From HK1 sp965215295 (GTDB lineage Bacteria; Pseudomonadota; Gammaproteobacteria; HK1), in NCBI GenBank assembly GCA_965215295.1, contig OZ244045.1:3224001-3288000 (forward strand): 64,000 nt of DNA, given 5' to 3'. Both the position numbers and the translations under genes were made by a program. This document shows, piece after piece, positions 47,677 to 56,885 of this stretch. Under the pieces are notes generated by a model. That model searched no databases. It was given only the letters and a program-made list of their open reading frames with translations, and was not told the DNA's origin. The number at the start of each line of letters is the position of its first letter. The stretch's first letter is position 1.

Positions 47677-47919
47677 ATGTCCACGACCATGACGCTCCGT
47701 CCGGAGCCCGAGCTGAAGCGGCGCCTCGATCATCTGGCCGAAGCGACGCAGCGATCGAAATCCTTTCTTGCCGCCCAGGCCATTCGCGAGTTCGTCGATC
47801 TGAACGAGTGGCAGGTACGGGAGATTCGGAACGCACTTGCCGAAGCCGACAGCGAGGACTTCGCGAGCGATGACCTCGTGAGGGATGTTCTGGCCAAGTG
47901 GGGCGTCGATGCAGGTTAG
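47677..47919 (+). CDS. Orphan ribbon-helix-helix (CopG/ParD-like) antitoxin
   Basis: An 80-residue RHH protein: TMTLRPEPELKRRLDHLAEA forms the ribbon and first helix, SKSFLAAQAIREFVD the second. The C-terminus would wrap a RelE/ParE toxin, but none follows. A GTGTACAC palindrome lies just upstream (about 47647), a possible operator. It is 82 bp upstream of an AAA ATPase gene on the same strand. Confidence 0.82.
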   Translation: MSTTMTLRPEPELKRRLDHLAEATQRSKSFLAAQAIREFVDLNEWQVREIRNALAEADSEDFASDDLVRDVLAKWGVDAG

Positions 47920-48001
47920 GTGGCTCGCCGTCCGTACTTCGGATCGGCACCGTTCCACATGATTCCCATTCCGAAGCCCAACGCGGGAGCTCACCAACGA
48001 C

Positions 48002-49126
48002 ATGCCGAAGATCAAGTCGGTAACGATACGCGGCTATCGCTCGATCAGGGATGCGACGCTGGAGTTCCGCCCCCTCAACGTGCTGATCGGCGCCAACGGA
48101 GCCGGCAAGAGCAACGTCGTTTCGTTCTTCAAGATGATGAACGAAATGATGGCGGGCCGACTTCAGCACTTCGTGGCGTCCACGGGTCGCGCGACGTCCA
48201 ATCTGCACTTCGGCCCTCGGTTCACGCCCCACTTCGAAGCGGAGCTCGGGTTCGAGACGGACGAGAAGGCCGTCGACAGGTATCGGATGCGTCTGAGCCA
48301 CGCTGCGGGAGATTCCTTGATCTTCACCGAGGAATGCCTCTTGTTTCGGCGGCCTCAGTACCCGAGCGAACAGGAGGAGCAGCTCGGTCCGGGCCACAGC
48401 GAATCCCTGATCGGCAGCACAGCGGAGGGTACCGGCATACGGGCGGCGATGGCGGGAGTGTTTCGGCATCGGCTCGACAACTGTCGTGTCTTCCACTTCC
48501 ACGATACCAGCCCGACGTCGCGGGTCCGCAACTACGGATACGTCGGGCACAGCAAGCCGCTCATGCCGGATGGCGGCAACCTCGCTGCGGTACTCCATCG
48601 ACTGAAGTCGGAGAGTCCGGACTCCTATCGCCGGATTGTCGCGGCCATCCGGCAGATCGCACCATTCTTCGTCGACTTCGCGCTCGAGCCAACCGGATCG
48701 GAGGGCAAGGACATCATATTGAACTGGCGCCATCGCAACAGCGACCTGGTCTTCGGCCCTCACCAGCTCTCGGACGGCACGCTGCGTGCGATCTGCCTGA
48801 TTTCCCTGCTGATGTCGCCAGCAGAGGAACTGCCCATCCTGATCGTGATCGACGAGCCGGAGCTCGGCCTGCATCCCTACGCCCTGAACGTGCTCGCCTC
48901 CCTGTGCCGTTCCGCGAGCGCCGACAGCCGGATTCTGATCAGTACCCAATCCAGCGCTTTCGTGAACAGCTTCGAGCCGGAGGACATCGTGGTCGTCGAA
49001 CGCGACGACGACGACGATTTCTCCACATTGGCCCGACCCGACGTGACCGCTCTCGAAGCGTGGCTGGAGGACTACTCGCTTGGCGAGATATGGGAGAAGA
49101 ACGTCATCGGCGGAGGTCCGCATTGA
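48002..49126 (+). CDS. AAA ATPase, OLD/AriA-like (defence candidate 2)
   Basis: A 374-residue ABC-type ATPase: SVTIRGYRSIRDATLEF, Walker A VLIGANGAGKSNVVSFF, signature PHQLSDGTLRAICL, Walker B ILIVIDEPELGLHP and switch ISTQSSAFVNSF. It overlaps the downstream DUF4276 gene by one base (TGATG). Similar ATPases with DUF4276 partners occur in defence islands. Confidence 0.88.
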   Translation: MPKIKSVTIRGYRSIRDATLEFRPLNVLIGANGAGKSNVVSFFKMMNEMMAGRLQHFVASTGRATSNLHFGPRFTPHFEAELGFETDEKAVDRYRMRLSHAAGDSLIFTEECLLFRRPQYPSEQEEQLGPGHSESLIGSTAEGTGIRAAMAGVFRHRLDNCRVFHFHDTSPTSRVRNYGYVGHSKPLMPDGGNLAAVLHRLKSESPDSYRRIVAAIRQIAPFFVDFALEPTGSEGKDIILNWRHRNSDLVFGPHQLSDGTLRAICLISLLMSPAEELPILIVIDEPELGLHPYALNVLASLCRSASADSRILISTQSSAFVNSFEPEDIVVVERDDDDDFSTLARPDVTALEAWLEDYSLGEIWEKNVIGGGPH

Positions 49127-49872
49127 TGGCGCGCTTGTACCTGTTCGCCGAAGGGCAGACCGAGCAGACGTTCGCGCACACCGTGCTGAGACCACATCTG
49201 GCCGAGTACGGGGTCTACATGGACAAACCCGTCCTGGTTGCCAATTCGCACAAGAAACACAAAACTCATCGAGGCGGTGTGCGCGATTTTTGTCCGATGC
49301 AAAGGGATATCGAGCGCCTCCTGAAGCAGGACTCCAACCCCGACGCGTTCTTCACATCGATGCTCGATCTCCATGCACTCCCCAGGAAGTTTCCGGGATC
49401 CGGTGAAGCGGAGAGATTCCGCGATGATCCATACCGGAGGGTCGAGGCGCTCGAACAATCGTGGGCGAATGAAACGGGGGACTGCCGGTTCATCCCGCAT
49501 ATTCAGCTACACGAGTATGAAGCGTATCTGTTCGTGGACATATCCGTTCTTGCCGAGCACTTCGAGGGCCAGCAGACGGCCGTCCTCAAGCTTCAAGAGA
49601 GCGTGAATCGTATTGAATCACCCGAGTTGATTGACGACGGACCCGAGACCGCGCCATCCAGACGCATCATCGGGGCACTCCCTCGGTACAGATCGAAAAA
49701 GCTGGCGGTCGGAGTTCAGGCGGCAGAGTCGATCGGGCTGTCGGCGATCAGAAGCAAGTGTCTCCACTTCTCCAGATGGCTGGCACGACTCGAACGCCTT
49801 GGTGCGATGGGTGAAAAGGAAGGAAAGTCTGATTTCGTCATTGACAGACAATGGATTGGAGAGCCGAAATGA
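49126..49872 (+). CDS. DUF4276 TOPRIM-like effector partner
   Basis: A 248-residue DUF4276 protein. YLFAEGQTEQTFAHTVLRPHL holds the Glu of the TOPRIM-like site, FFTSMLDLHALP an acidic strand end, and IQLHEYEAYLFVD a family signature. Translationally coupled to the ATPase upstream and overlaps the next gene by ATGA. The combination suggests a two-gene ATPase/nuclease defence system; the biological role is inferred. Confidence 0.85.
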   Translation: MARLYLFAEGQTEQTFAHTVLRPHLAEYGVYMDKPVLVANSHKKHKTHRGGVRDFCPMQRDIERLLKQDSNPDAFFTSMLDLHALPRKFPGSGEAERFRDDPYRRVEALEQSWANETGDCRFIPHIQLHEYEAYLFVDISVLAEHFEGQQTAVLKLQESVNRIESPELIDDGPETAPSRRIIGALPRYRSKKLAVGVQAAESIGLSAIRSKCLHFSRWLARLERLGAMGEKEGKSDFVIDRQWIGEPK

Positions 49873-51929
49873 CCATCAGGATACAGCCGTATTTCCACCT
49901 TGCCCAGCTACTCGTTCTCGCTGTTCCGTTGTGGGGGGGGGGGGGGGGGGGGTGGGGGGCGGTGCGGGCGCTCGAGTCGGGGGGTGAGATCAGGACGCAC
50001 CTTTACGCATTGGAGACGGAAGTCGTCCGCCTCGGCGAATCCGATGGAAGCGGCGGCGCGGCCGCAAGCCTGGGCAACGACCTGCTGGTCGTAACGGCGA
50101 AGGGAAGGATCGCATTGGTTCACGCGAGCGGAGACGTGAAATGGCTCCGCGGCAGGGTTCCGATGAACGTGTCGGGCTGGGAATCGACCGAGTCCTTTGG
50201 GGAAAACAAGAAAAAGCAGCATTTTCGGGTCGCGGGTATTCTTTTGAAAGAAATGACGCCGGGGCGCTCGGAGCTTTTTGTCAGCCATCACTACTTTGCC
50301 GAGGAGTGCGTCCGGTTCAGGCTGTCGTCGACGACTGTGGAAGCCACCTTTGCGGACGGAGAGAAGACGGTCGCCGTGTCGCCGTGGTGGAGGACGATAT
50401 TCGACGCAGATACGGACGGAGAGAAGACGGTCACCGTGTCGCCGTGGTGGAGGACGATATTCGACGCAGAACCTTGTCTGAAAACCGTGCTTGTTGGCGA
50501 GGAATCCGGCGGGAAGATGTTGACGGACGGCCCCGGCCACCTGCTGCTCACCATAGGGGACCACGGAAGAGATGGTCGGTCTTCGGGTCCCAGATCCCGG
50601 ACCCTGTCCGACGACCCCGATTCGCATATGGGCAAGCTCGTCCGTGTCGCAATCGAGACCGGCGAAACCGAAATACTGACTCTCGGCCATCGCAACCCGC
50701 AAGGGTTGGCGCGGGACAGGGCAGGCAATCTGTGGTCCACCGAGCACGGACCGCAAGCCGGGGACGAACTCAACCTTCTCGAACCCGGCGGCAATTACGG
50801 CTGGCCGCATGTCACTTACGGGGTCGATTACGGCCGCAAGGTTCCTTCCACGATCGAATACGGAAAGGTGGGTGCGCACGATGGTTTCGTAACGCCTGTC
50901 TTTGCTTGGGTGCCGGCGATAGCCACCTCCGCCATTGTCGTGAACGATGAGCGGTCATTTCCCCTGTGGAGGGACGATCTGCTGGTCGCGTCGCTGAGGG
51001 CCAAGTCGATATTCAGGATCCGCCGTCTTGGCGAGCGAGTGCAATATGTCGAGCGAATCGAGACAGGATCCAACATACGGGACATGGTCTGGATGCCGGA
51101 CGACCGCTTGGCGTTGCTGTATCCGCATGGCTCGAACAAGGTGGCGTTTCTGAGGCGCTCCCAAAAATATTGCGACGCGGAATCCCGGAAGCGCCGCGAT
51201 GTCTATGCGGCGCATTGCGAACCCGGGGTCGCGAGGTCCGCCGTCGCGGCGGACCCCGGTGAGCGGCTCTGGGCGCAGCATTGCAGTTCCTGCCACGGCG
51301 CGGACCCCGACAAGCAGGGCGACGCCCCCCGCCTCTTCGGTGCGGTCGGGCGGCGCGCCGGGCGCCTCGAAGGCTATGAGTTCTCGAACGCGCTCGCCTC
51401 GCTGGACCATGTCTGGACGCGGGACAGCCTGGTGCGGTTCCTCGTGGACCCGCAGGCGTTCGCCCCGGGCACGTCGATGTCCGAGGTGGAGGTTACCGAG
51501 GCGGAAGCCCGCGTCATCGTCAATTTCATCGACAATCGCGGGAGGATCCTGACGAAGACGTTGGGAGACAGGTCCGGAGACTACAGGCGAATCATCGATG
51601 CCGATTTCGATGTGTATCGCCATGGGCGCAAGCTCGTCTATGTAAAGACGCCTTGCAACGGGGAAGACAGGGCGCCGAAGTTTTTTCTGCACTTGGCGCC
51701 GGAGGACGAATCCGACCTTCCTGATAGACGGAAGCGGTATGGCTTCGACAACCTGGATTTCAGCTTCGACGACCACAGGCACACATTCGCGGACGGGGCG
51801 TGCAGCGTAACGGTGGAACTGCCGGGGTACCCGGTCAAGACAATCAGAACCGGCCAATTCACCAGGGACGCCGACGGCAAATTTCATCGTCTCTGGGAGG
51901 CAAGCTACAGCCCCGGGCGCTCGAAATAG
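49869..51929 (+). CDS. PQQ-dependent sugar dehydrogenase-like / cytochrome c fusion with repeats
   Basis: About 686 residues. The N-terminal hydrophobic segment (LLVLAVPLW) followed by a run of Gly from a poly-G tract looks like a signal peptide. A GSDH-type beta-propeller follows (LLTIGDHG, LTLGHRNPQGLARD, STEHGPQAGDELN, GGNYGWPHVTYGVDYG). At about residue 467 comes a class I cytochrome c site CSSCHG, with Met ligand region GTSMSEVEV. The C-terminal ~130 residues are unassigned. Probably periplasmic. The ATG at 49869 overlaps the DUF4276 stop, so it is the third gene of that operon. Confidence 0.8.
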   Translation: MTIRIQPYFHLAQLLVLAVPLWGGGGGGWGAVRALESGGEIRTHLYALETEVVRLGESDGSGGAAASLGNDLLVVTAKGRIALVHASGDVKWLRGRVPMNVSGWESTESFGENKKKQHFRVAGILLKEMTPGRSELFVSHHYFAEECVRFRLSSTTVEATFADGEKTVAVSPWWRTIFDADTDGEKTVTVSPWWRTIFDAEPCLKTVLVGEESGGKMLTDGPGHLLLTIGDHGRDGRSSGPRSRTLSDDPDSHMGKLVRVAIETGETEILTLGHRNPQGLARDRAGNLWSTEHGPQAGDELNLLEPGGNYGWPHVTYGVDYGRKVPSTIEYGKVGAHDGFVTPVFAWVPAIATSAIVVNDERSFPLWRDDLLVASLRAKSIFRIRRLGERVQYVERIETGSNIRDMVWMPDDRLALLYPHGSNKVAFLRRSQKYCDAESRKRRDVYAAHCEPGVARSAVAADPGERLWAQHCSSCHGADPDKQGDAPRLFGAVGRRAGRLEGYEFSNALASLDHVWTRDSLVRFLVDPQAFAPGTSMSEVEVTEAEARVIVNFIDNRGRILTKTLGDRSGDYRRIIDADFDVYRHGRKLVYVKTPCNGEDRAPKFFLHLAPEDESDLPDRRKRYGFDNLDFSFDDHRHTFADGACSVTVELPGYPVKTIRTGQFTRDADGKFHRLWEASYSPGRSK
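49933..49952. repeat. Poly-G tract (20 consecutive G) in the signal peptide of a coding gene
   Basis: Twenty G followed by T and six more G. The tract lies near codon 22 of the PQQ dehydrogenase-like gene; the frame is open with the length seen here. Tracts this long change length by slippage, so the gene could switch on and off. An assembly error in the count is possible. Confidence 0.85.
50352..50471. repeat. 60-bp in-frame tandem repeat
   Basis: Two 60-bp units encode the 20-residue repeats ADGEKTVAVSPWWRTIFDAD and TDGEKTVTVSPWWRTIFDAE in the propeller region. Only about three bases differ, so the duplication is recent. It lengthens the protein without breaking the frame. Confidence 0.9.
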
Positions 51930-52152
51930 GCCAGCGCAACCTGTCGCCCTGTCACCGGGCATGACAGGAATGTCGGCCGGTGAACGTCGCGATGGTCTCT
52001 TCCGCGCTCGGACTGCGACGACATCGTTGACGAGCAGGCCGCGCTCGACGCCGCGGGAGCCTTCGATCGCGCGCGCAAAGCGCGATGGGCGGTGTCTCCG
52101 CTCGCACGTGATATTCTGGCCCCGGTTCGGCCACACCCGATCGGCGTCCGCC

Positions 52153-52392
52153 ATGGCCGCAGTCGAAATCCACCATCATCGCTTCACCGTCGAGGACTTC
52201 GCACACGTGGGCGAGGCCGGAGTGTTCGCGGCGGACGACCGTGTGGATCTCATCGACGGAGAGATGTGCACCGCACCAGGTCCGGACGGATACACCGAGG
52301 AGCGCGTGCTGCGACGGGGAGAGGAAATCGCTTCCGCAGCGGTTGCCGGCCTTCGTCTTTCGATCGATGAAGTCTTCGGGGACCGGTCGTGA
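52153..52392 (+). pseudogene. Uma2-family (DUF820) nuclease with internal deletion
   Basis: Seventy-nine codons: the N-terminal HHHRFTVEDFAHVGEAGVF and DDRVDLIDGE, then directly the C-terminal PDGYTEERVLRRGEEIASAA and LRLSIDEVFG. A normal Uma2 protein is about 190 residues, so roughly 110 central residues with the PD-(D/E)xK core are missing, although the frame is open. The stop overlaps the pdxJ start. Confidence 0.82.
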
Positions 52393-53204
52393 CCGCCCTC
52401 TCCGTCAACGTCAACAAGATCGCGTGGCTGCGCAACTCCCGCGAGGGGAGCCGGCCGGGCGTCCTCGATGCGGCGCGGACCATCATCGCGGCCGGGGCGC
52501 AGGGCATCACCGTGCACCCGCGGCCCGATCAGCGCCACATCAGGCCGGCCGACGTGCACGCGCTCGCGGAGCGGCTGGCTTCCGACCATCCGCACATCGA
52601 GTTCAACATCGAGGGCAATCCCGCCGCGGGGCCGCGCGCCAACGGCTATCCGGGATTCGACCGCCTCATCGAGACCGCCCGCCCGCACCAGGCGACGCTG
52701 GTCCCCGACAGCGACGCGCAGCTCACCTCCGATCACGGCTGGGACCTGTCCGACCCGGCCGAAGCCGGACGGGTGGCGGAGATGATCGCCCGCTACCGGG
52801 ACCGGGGGGTCCGCGTGAGCCTGTTCATGGACCCGGTCGAAGACCAGATTGCACACGCGAAGGACTGCGGCGCGGACCGCATCGAGCTCTACACCGGCCC
52901 CTACGCCGACCTCGTCGAGCACCACGGGCCGGAACACCCGGACACCCTCGCCTGCCGGCGGACGTATCGCGACGCTGTCCGCTGCGCGACGAAGCTCGGC
53001 CTCGGCGTCAATGCCGGGCACGACCTGAACCTCGACAATCTCCCGGCGTTCATCGCCATCGGCGGCATCGCCGAGGTCTCCATCGGCCATGCGCTGATCG
53101 CCGATGCGCTGGACTTCGGCCTCTCGGCGACGGTGCGGATGTATCTCGACGCCATCGCCGCGGGGCACGACCGGGCGGCGGCCTTGCCCGTTTCACCGCA
53201 CTGA
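52389..53204 (+). CDS. pdxJ: Pyridoxine 5'-phosphate synthase
   Basis: A 271-residue TIM-barrel enzyme. LSVNVNKIAWLRNSR, GITVHPRPDQRHI, EFNIEGNP, LVPDSDAQLTSDHGWD, RIELYTGPYA and VNAGHDLNLDNL match PdxJ with its phosphate and substrate-binding residues. It condenses 3-amino-2-oxopropyl phosphate and deoxyxylulose 5-phosphate to pyridoxine 5'-phosphate. The GTG start at 52389 overlaps the Uma2 relic stop. Confidence 0.96.
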   Translation: MTALSVNVNKIAWLRNSREGSRPGVLDAARTIIAAGAQGITVHPRPDQRHIRPADVHALAERLASDHPHIEFNIEGNPAAGPRANGYPGFDRLIETARPHQATLVPDSDAQLTSDHGWDLSDPAEAGRVAEMIARYRDRGVRVSLFMDPVEDQIAHAKDCGADRIELYTGPYADLVEHHGPEHPDTLACRRTYRDAVRCATKLGLGVNAGHDLNLDNLPAFIAIGGIAEVSIGHALIADALDFGLSATVRMYLDAIAAGHDRAAALPVSPH

Positions 53205-53234
53205 GGAGACAGCGGCATCTCCGGTCCGTGCCAG

Positions 53235-53972
53235 TTGCCCGCTCGGCGCGGCCTGTTGCGGGCGGTGGCAGTCCTGCCATTCGCATGTATCGGAGCGCCC
53301 GGTCTTGCGGAGGACTACGCGGGACCGCGCCGTGGCATGCTGGAGGCGATCGCGCGCCTGACGTCGTCGACGGCCGAAAGCACCGGAGTCGAGGCCATCG
53401 ACCCCGCAGTGATGGACGCGATCGACCGGGCGCCACGGCACGAGTTCGTCCCCGGGGATCTGCGGTCCTCCGCCTATGCGAACCGCCCCTTGCCCATCGG
53501 TTACGGTCAGACCATCTCCCAGCCTTACATCGTTGCGCTCATGACCCATCTGCTCGGGGTCGAATCCGGGATACGGGCCCTCGAGATCGGGACCGGCTCC
53601 GGATACCAGGCGGCGGTGCTCGCGGAGATGGGAGCGCAAGTCCACACCATCGAGATCGTGGAGCCCCTCGCCGTGCAGGCGGCCCATCGACTCGCACGCC
53701 TCGGCTACGACGGCGTGCGCACGCGCCTCGGCGACGGCTACCACGGCTGGCCCGATGCCGCGCCGTTCGACGCGATCATCGTGACCGCGGCGGCCGCCCA
53801 CGTGCCGCCGCCCCTGATCGAGCAGCTCGCTCCGGGCGGGGGGCTCATCATCCCGGTGGGGGAGCCGTTCTCGGTGCAGTTGCTGCTGCTCGTGCGCAAG
53901 CAGGAGAACGGCGAGGTGAGGGTGCGGCAGATCCTGCCGGTGCGCTTCGTGCCGCTGACCGGCGGGCACTGA
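53235..53972 (+). CDS. Protein-L-isoaspartate O-methyltransferase, exported form
   Basis: About 245 residues from a TTG at 53235 (start uncertain). A hydrophobic N-terminal segment (LLRAVAVLPFACIGAPGLA) resembles a signal peptide, so the enzyme may act in the periplasm. The SAM-dependent fold has RHEFVPGDL, PLPIGYGQTISQPYIVALM, ALEIGTGSGYQAAVLA and HTIEIVEPLA, as in PCMT. It repairs isomerised Asp/Asn residues. Confidence 0.88.
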   Translation: MPARRGLLRAVAVLPFACIGAPGLAEDYAGPRRGMLEAIARLTSSTAESTGVEAIDPAVMDAIDRAPRHEFVPGDLRSSAYANRPLPIGYGQTISQPYIVALMTHLLGVESGIRALEIGTGSGYQAAVLAEMGAQVHTIEIVEPLAVQAAHRLARLGYDGVRTRLGDGYHGWPDAAPFDAIIVTAAAAHVPPPLIEQLAPGGGLIIPVGEPFSVQLLLLVRKQENGEVRVRQILPVRFVPLTGGH

Positions 53973-54064
53973 TCGCCGATCCTGCCTGAACGGCGGCGGA
54001 TTCCGGACCGGAGATCGGCCGAGTGGGCGGGGATGGCGGCGAGCGGCAACCGCGGCGGTCGGTC

Positions 54065-56545
54065 ATGAACGGCGGCGGCGGTCTTTCGGCGGTCGATCGG
54101 CCGGTGCACACGACCAGTCCACGTCGCGGAGGCGAGCCCGCCGAAGGCCGGCCGGACATCAGCCTGCCCGTGCTGGCCGCGGTGGCGGTGCTCTCCGCCG
54201 CCACTCTCGGCTACGAGATCCTGCTCACCCGGCTGTTCTCCATCGTGCAGTGGCACCACTTCGCGTTCCTGGCGATCAGCGTGGCCCTGCTCGGCTTCGG
54301 GGCGAGCGGCACGTTCCTGCTGATGCTGGGCAGTCGCATCCGGAGCCGCATCGAGCCCTTCCTCGCGCTCTGCGCGCTCGGGTTCGGACTGGCCGCTCCG
54401 GTGAGCTTCGTCATCGCCGAGCGCGTGCCGTTCAACGTGCTCGATGCGCCCTGGTCCCCCGGCTCGTTCGGCTGGCTGCTGGTCATCGAGCTGTTGCTGG
54501 CGATTCCGTTCTTCTTCGCCGCCACCGGGATCGGACGCGCGCTGGTGGTGTTCCGGCACCACCTCGCGCGGGTGTACGCGGCGGACCTCGCCGGGGCCGG
54601 GGTGGGGGCCGCCGCGTCGGTGGGCGTGCTCTACCTGGTTCCGGCGGAACGGGCTCCGGACCTCGTCTGCGGGCTCGGCGCGGTCGCGGGGGCGCTCGCC
54701 CTCCGGGGTGGCCGGAGTCCCCACCGCCGGCCGCTGCTGCTGCTCTGTGTCGTCGTCCTTGCGCTGTCGGGTTTCGGTGTGACCGGTGAATTGCGGATCT
54801 CGCCGTTCAAGCCCCTGCCCCAGGCGCTCGGGGTCACCGGCGCGGAGCTTGTCGAGACCCGCTTCGGCCCGCTCGGCATGGTGAGCGCGGTCGAGAACCG
54901 CGAAGTGCCGTTTCGCGTTGCGCCGGGCCTGAGCCTCATGGCCGGGGCGCCGGTCCCGGAGCAGGCGGCCCTGTTCGTCGACGCGGACGGTCCGCTCGCC
55001 ATCGTGCGCCACGACGCGGGGTCGCCGCCGCCGGCGTACCTGGAGGACCTCACTTCCGCCTTGCCCTACCGGCTGGTGCGGAGGCCGCGGGTGCTGGTGC
55101 TCGGCGCCGGGGGAGGCGCCGCGGTGCATCAGGCGCTTGGAGCCGGGGCCCGGTCGGTGGATGCGGTCGAGCTCCAGCCGCATGTCGTGGACATGGTGCG
55201 CGGGCGTTATCGGGAGTTCTCGGGCAGGGTGTACGAGCGTCCGGAGGTCGTTGTCCACGTTGCGGACCCGCGCGCGTTCGTGGAGGCCTCCGACGACGAA
55301 TACGACCTCGTCCAGATCGTGGCACTCGGGTCGAGCACGGCCGGCCTGCACGCGCTCAGGGCGGAGCGGCTGCTGACGGTGGAGTCGGTGCGGGCGATCC
55401 TGGCCCGGCTGTCGGCGACCGGCGTCGCCGCGTTCACCGTCCGGGTGCGGCTTCCCCCGCGCGACGGTCTCCGACTGCTCGCGACGGTGCTCGATGCCCT
55501 GGAGGCCGGGTCGATCCGGTCTCCCGGCGATCATGTCGCGTGGATCAGAAGCTGGAGCACCACGACGCTGGTCGTCAGCCGGTCGCCGCTGTCCGGCGCA
55601 CGGGTCGAGGCGGTACGTGCGTTCGCCGCCGCGCGGGCCTTCGACCTCGTCCACGTCCCCGGTATCGCGCCCGCCGAGGCCAACCGTTTCAACGTGCTCG
55701 AACGCCCGTACTTCCATGAGGCGGCGCAACGGATGCTCGGCGGCGAGTACGGGAAATTCGTTCGCGACTACAAGTTCGACATCCGCCCCGCCACCGACGA
55801 CCGGCCCTACTTCTCCAGCTTCTTCAGGTGGGCGCATGCGCCCGAGATCCTGGCCCTCAGCCGCACGGGCGGAATCGGTCTGCTCGATATCGGCTACCTT
55901 GCCCTGCCCGCGGCGCTGGTCCAGGCGGTGGTGGCGAGCGTTGCGCTCATCCTGCTGCCGCTGCTTCTTCTGCGCGGGAGACCGGCCGGCGCGCGGCGGG
56001 GACCGGCACTGGCGGGCTTTTTCTGCATCGGGCTCGCCTTCCTGCTGATCGAGATCGCGTTCATCGGCCGGTTCACCGTCATCCTCAGCCATCCGGTGCA
56101 GGCGCTGGTGGTGGTGCTCGCGGCGTTCCTCCTCTTCGCCGGAGCCGGGAGTCGCCTGAGCGCGCGGCGCGGTCCCGACGCCTCGATCACCCGACCGGTC
56201 GTCGGTATCGCGGTTCTCGCCACGACCTGGGCGCTCGCATCGCCGCTCCTGACCTCCGCCCTCGCGGGAGCGCCCCAAGCGGTGAAGATTGCGGCTGCGG
56301 TCGTCCTCATCGCCCCGCTCGCGACCCTGATGGGCATGCCGTTTCCGCGCGCGCTGGCGCGGTTGAACTCCACCGACCCGACGCTGCTCCCCTGGGCGTG
56401 GGGCATCAACGGGTGCGCATCGGTGATCGGGGCGGTGCTTGCGACGCTGCTCGCGATCCACCTTGGTCACACGGTGGTGATCCTGACGGGCGTCGTTCTG
56501 TATGCCGTGGCGGCAGCCGGGGTGGGCCGGATGGCGCGGCGATAG
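54065..56545 (+). CDS. Membrane spermidine synthase-like protein
   Basis: About 826 residues from ATG 54065. N- and C-terminal hydrophobic helices (LGYEILLTRLFSIVQWHHFA, WLLVIELLLAIPFFFA, LVQAVVASVALILLPLLLL, GFFCIGLAFLLIEIAFIGRF) flank a methyltransferase-like domain with VLVLGAGGGAAVHQALGAGA, VDAVELQPHVVDMV, and ATDDRPYFSSFF. The architecture matches integral-membrane spermidine synthase homologues, whose reaction is generally untested. Confidence 0.8.
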   Translation: MNGGGGLSAVDRPVHTTSPRRGGEPAEGRPDISLPVLAAVAVLSAATLGYEILLTRLFSIVQWHHFAFLAISVALLGFGASGTFLLMLGSRIRSRIEPFLALCALGFGLAAPVSFVIAERVPFNVLDAPWSPGSFGWLLVIELLLAIPFFFAATGIGRALVVFRHHLARVYAADLAGAGVGAAASVGVLYLVPAERAPDLVCGLGAVAGALALRGGRSPHRRPLLLLCVVVLALSGFGVTGELRISPFKPLPQALGVTGAELVETRFGPLGMVSAVENREVPFRVAPGLSLMAGAPVPEQAALFVDADGPLAIVRHDAGSPPPAYLEDLTSALPYRLVRRPRVLVLGAGGGAAVHQALGAGARSVDAVELQPHVVDMVRGRYREFSGRVYERPEVVVHVADPRAFVEASDDEYDLVQIVALGSSTAGLHALRAERLLTVESVRAILARLSATGVAAFTVRVRLPPRDGLRLLATVLDALEAGSIRSPGDHVAWIRSWSTTTLVVSRSPLSGARVEAVRAFAAARAFDLVHVPGIAPAEANRFNVLERPYFHEAAQRMLGGEYGKFVRDYKFDIRPATDDRPYFSSFFRWAHAPEILALSRTGGIGLLDIGYLALPAALVQAVVASVALILLPLLLLRGRPAGARRGPALAGFFCIGLAFLLIEIAFIGRFTVILSHPVQALVVVLAAFLLFAGAGSRLSARRGPDASITRPVVGIAVLATTWALASPLLTSALAGAPQAVKIAAAVVLIAPLATLMGMPFPRALARLNSTDPTLLPWAWGINGCASVIGAVLATLLAIHLGHTVVILTGVVLYAVAAAGVGRMARR

Positions 56546-56640
56546 CAGGCCGCCGATGTGGTCGCGTTCGGTCCGGATGGCGCGCCCGAGGCCGTGATCG
56601 GACGGAGGGGTGACGCGGCCCGGGTGATCGAGCAGCGGCG

Positions 56641-56810
56641 ACAAACCGCGGCAGGCGGGACGCAAGCCGCGGCAGGCGGGACACAAGCCGCGGCAGATAC
56701 CGCCCGCGAACGAGACCGCGCCGGTGATGGAACTACCGCCGGTGATGGAACTGCGGATCGGCGCGACTCGTTGGTTATCACCCGTTGGTCATCACTCGTT
56801 GGTCATCCCG
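56641..56810. repeat. Cluster of three different short tandem repeats
   Basis: A 21-bp unit containing GCAAGCCGCGGCAGGCGGG repeats about 2.7 times (56641-56697). An 18-bp unit CCGGTGATGGAACTACCG repeats twice (56721-56756). A 14-bp unit CGTTGGTCATCACT repeats three times (56769-56810). All lie in the intergenic region upstream of the thioesterase; no gene is seen in 56546-56885. Confidence 0.85.
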
Positions 56811-56885
56811 ATCGCGGTTCGCGCGCGCTCCGGGCGCCGGGGAATTGCCTTGCACGCGCGGTTCGGGCATATCGGGGGCTGCACA

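Noticed and set aside
53738..56686. 982-aa ORF on the - strand over pcm and the spermidine synthase-like gene
   Set aside because: Highly charged, His/Arg/Gln-rich and repetitive, with no family; the + strand genes explain this DNA.
56641..56810. Possible CRISPR array
   Set aside because: Repeat units differ in type and length (21, 18, 14 bp), have no spacers between them, and no cas genes are present.
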